Assembly (NCBI RefSeq): GCF_018224885.1
Contig: NZ_JAGTXB010000007.1
Span: 186,001-250,000, forward strand
DNA: 64,000 nt
Direction: 5' to 3'
Origin: Chitinophaga hostae
GTDB lineage: Bacteria; Bacteroidota; Bacteroidia; Chitinophagales; Chitinophagaceae
Below are positions 63,871 through 64,000 of the stretch, one piece after another. Position 1 is the stretch's first letter. Each line of letters starts with the position of its first letter. The notes under the pieces are model-generated. The model saw only the letters and a program-made list of their open reading frames with translations, was not told the DNA's origin and did not search any database. The position numbers were made by a program, and so were the translations under genes.

Positions 63871-64000
63871 TGACGCTGCGCCTTTTTCCAAAGAACAGTC
63901 CGCCTAACAGGTACAGGTAAAAAATCAGCAACGGCACAACCACCGGGCTGAGCATAAACGCGCCAAACAACAGCGTGTCCAGCTGTTCCCAATTATGAAT
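63791..64000 (-). CDS. C-terminal part of a membrane protein, unidentified
   Basis: The reverse strand from the window edge is open for 69 codons to a TAG at 63791-63793. It reads as two membrane helices separated by a basic turn: LLFGAFMLSPVVVPLLIFYL, GKRRS, then IKIVFLVGLPLWLLITALL. The start lies beyond 64000. No family was recognised. The amphipathic composition and positive-inside turn make it credible as protein rather than a shadow. It overlaps the end of the MBL gene by 80 bases. Confidence 0.6.
   Translation of the reverse strand: MHNWEQLDTLLFGAFMLSPVVVPLLIFYLYLLGGLFFGKRRSVIKIVFLVGLPLWLLITALLQWYPQSL

Overview
The window is chromosomal DNA from a member of the Bacteroidota, most likely a Chitinophagaceae (Chitinophaga-like) soil or plant-associated glycan degrader. 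The evidence is three complete ECF-sigma / FecR anti-sigma / SusC / SusD modules, abundant signal-peptide lipoproteins, Bacteroidota-type -7 boxes (TAnnTTTG) instead of E. coli-type promoters, weak Shine-Dalgarno signals, and house families such as DUF6528, DUF4846 and DUF1735-like proteins.

Layout. 0-8.5 kb: a CdiI-like immunity protein, a decayed ORF, DNA polymerase IV, a pentapeptide-repeat protein, a secreted GH2 beta-galactosidase, a secreted serine beta-lactamase-fold hydrolase and an AraC regulator. 8.5-15.2 kb: a co-directional cluster of two PSCyt1-type haem proteins (one fused to DUF1549/DUF1553, one membrane-bound with a leucine-rich tail), a DUF1501 protein and an exported sugar-phosphate-isomerase-like protein. 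15.2-18.9 kb: a WYL regulator, divergent from a tRNA-like RNA whose anticodon loop carries about 50 extra bases, followed by a RING-like/TerD-like protein. This is the most unusual locus in the window. 19-22.7 kb: an Omp85-type barrel protein, a CarboxypepD_reg-like protein and exonuclease VII (xseA/xseB).

22.8-31.1 kb: first sigma/FecR/SusC/SusD module, ending in a calcineurin-like phosphoesterase. A near-perfect 32-bp inverted repeat then separates it from a DUF4846 gene. 32-34.2 kb: an SDR protein divergent from an HxlR regulator, then a lipoprotein beta-carbonic anhydrase. 34.4-42.8 kb: second sigma/FecR/SusC/SusD module with a DUF1735-like lipoprotein. 42.9-54.8 kb, reverse strand: third module (two tandem sigma genes, FecR, SusC, SusD, two DUF6528 paralogues and a GH20 hexosaminidase). 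All three FecR-SusC gaps contain hairpins.

54.9-57 kb: a DinB-fold protein, an ArsR regulator with a perfect 10-4-10 palindrome, and an MFS exporter. 57-61.1 kb: a complete D-galactonate operon (aldolase, dehydratase, transporter, kinase) that would feed the De Ley-Doudoroff pathway. With the secreted GH2 galactosidase, this suggests galactose/galactonate use. 61.1-64 kb: a G3E (CobW/COG0523) GTPase and a prolipoprotein diacylglyceryl transferase behind a Zur-like palindrome, then a WalJ/YycJ-type MBL hydrolase and the end of an unidentified membrane protein that overlaps it antisense. No CRISPR array, intact insertion sequence or rRNA was seen.
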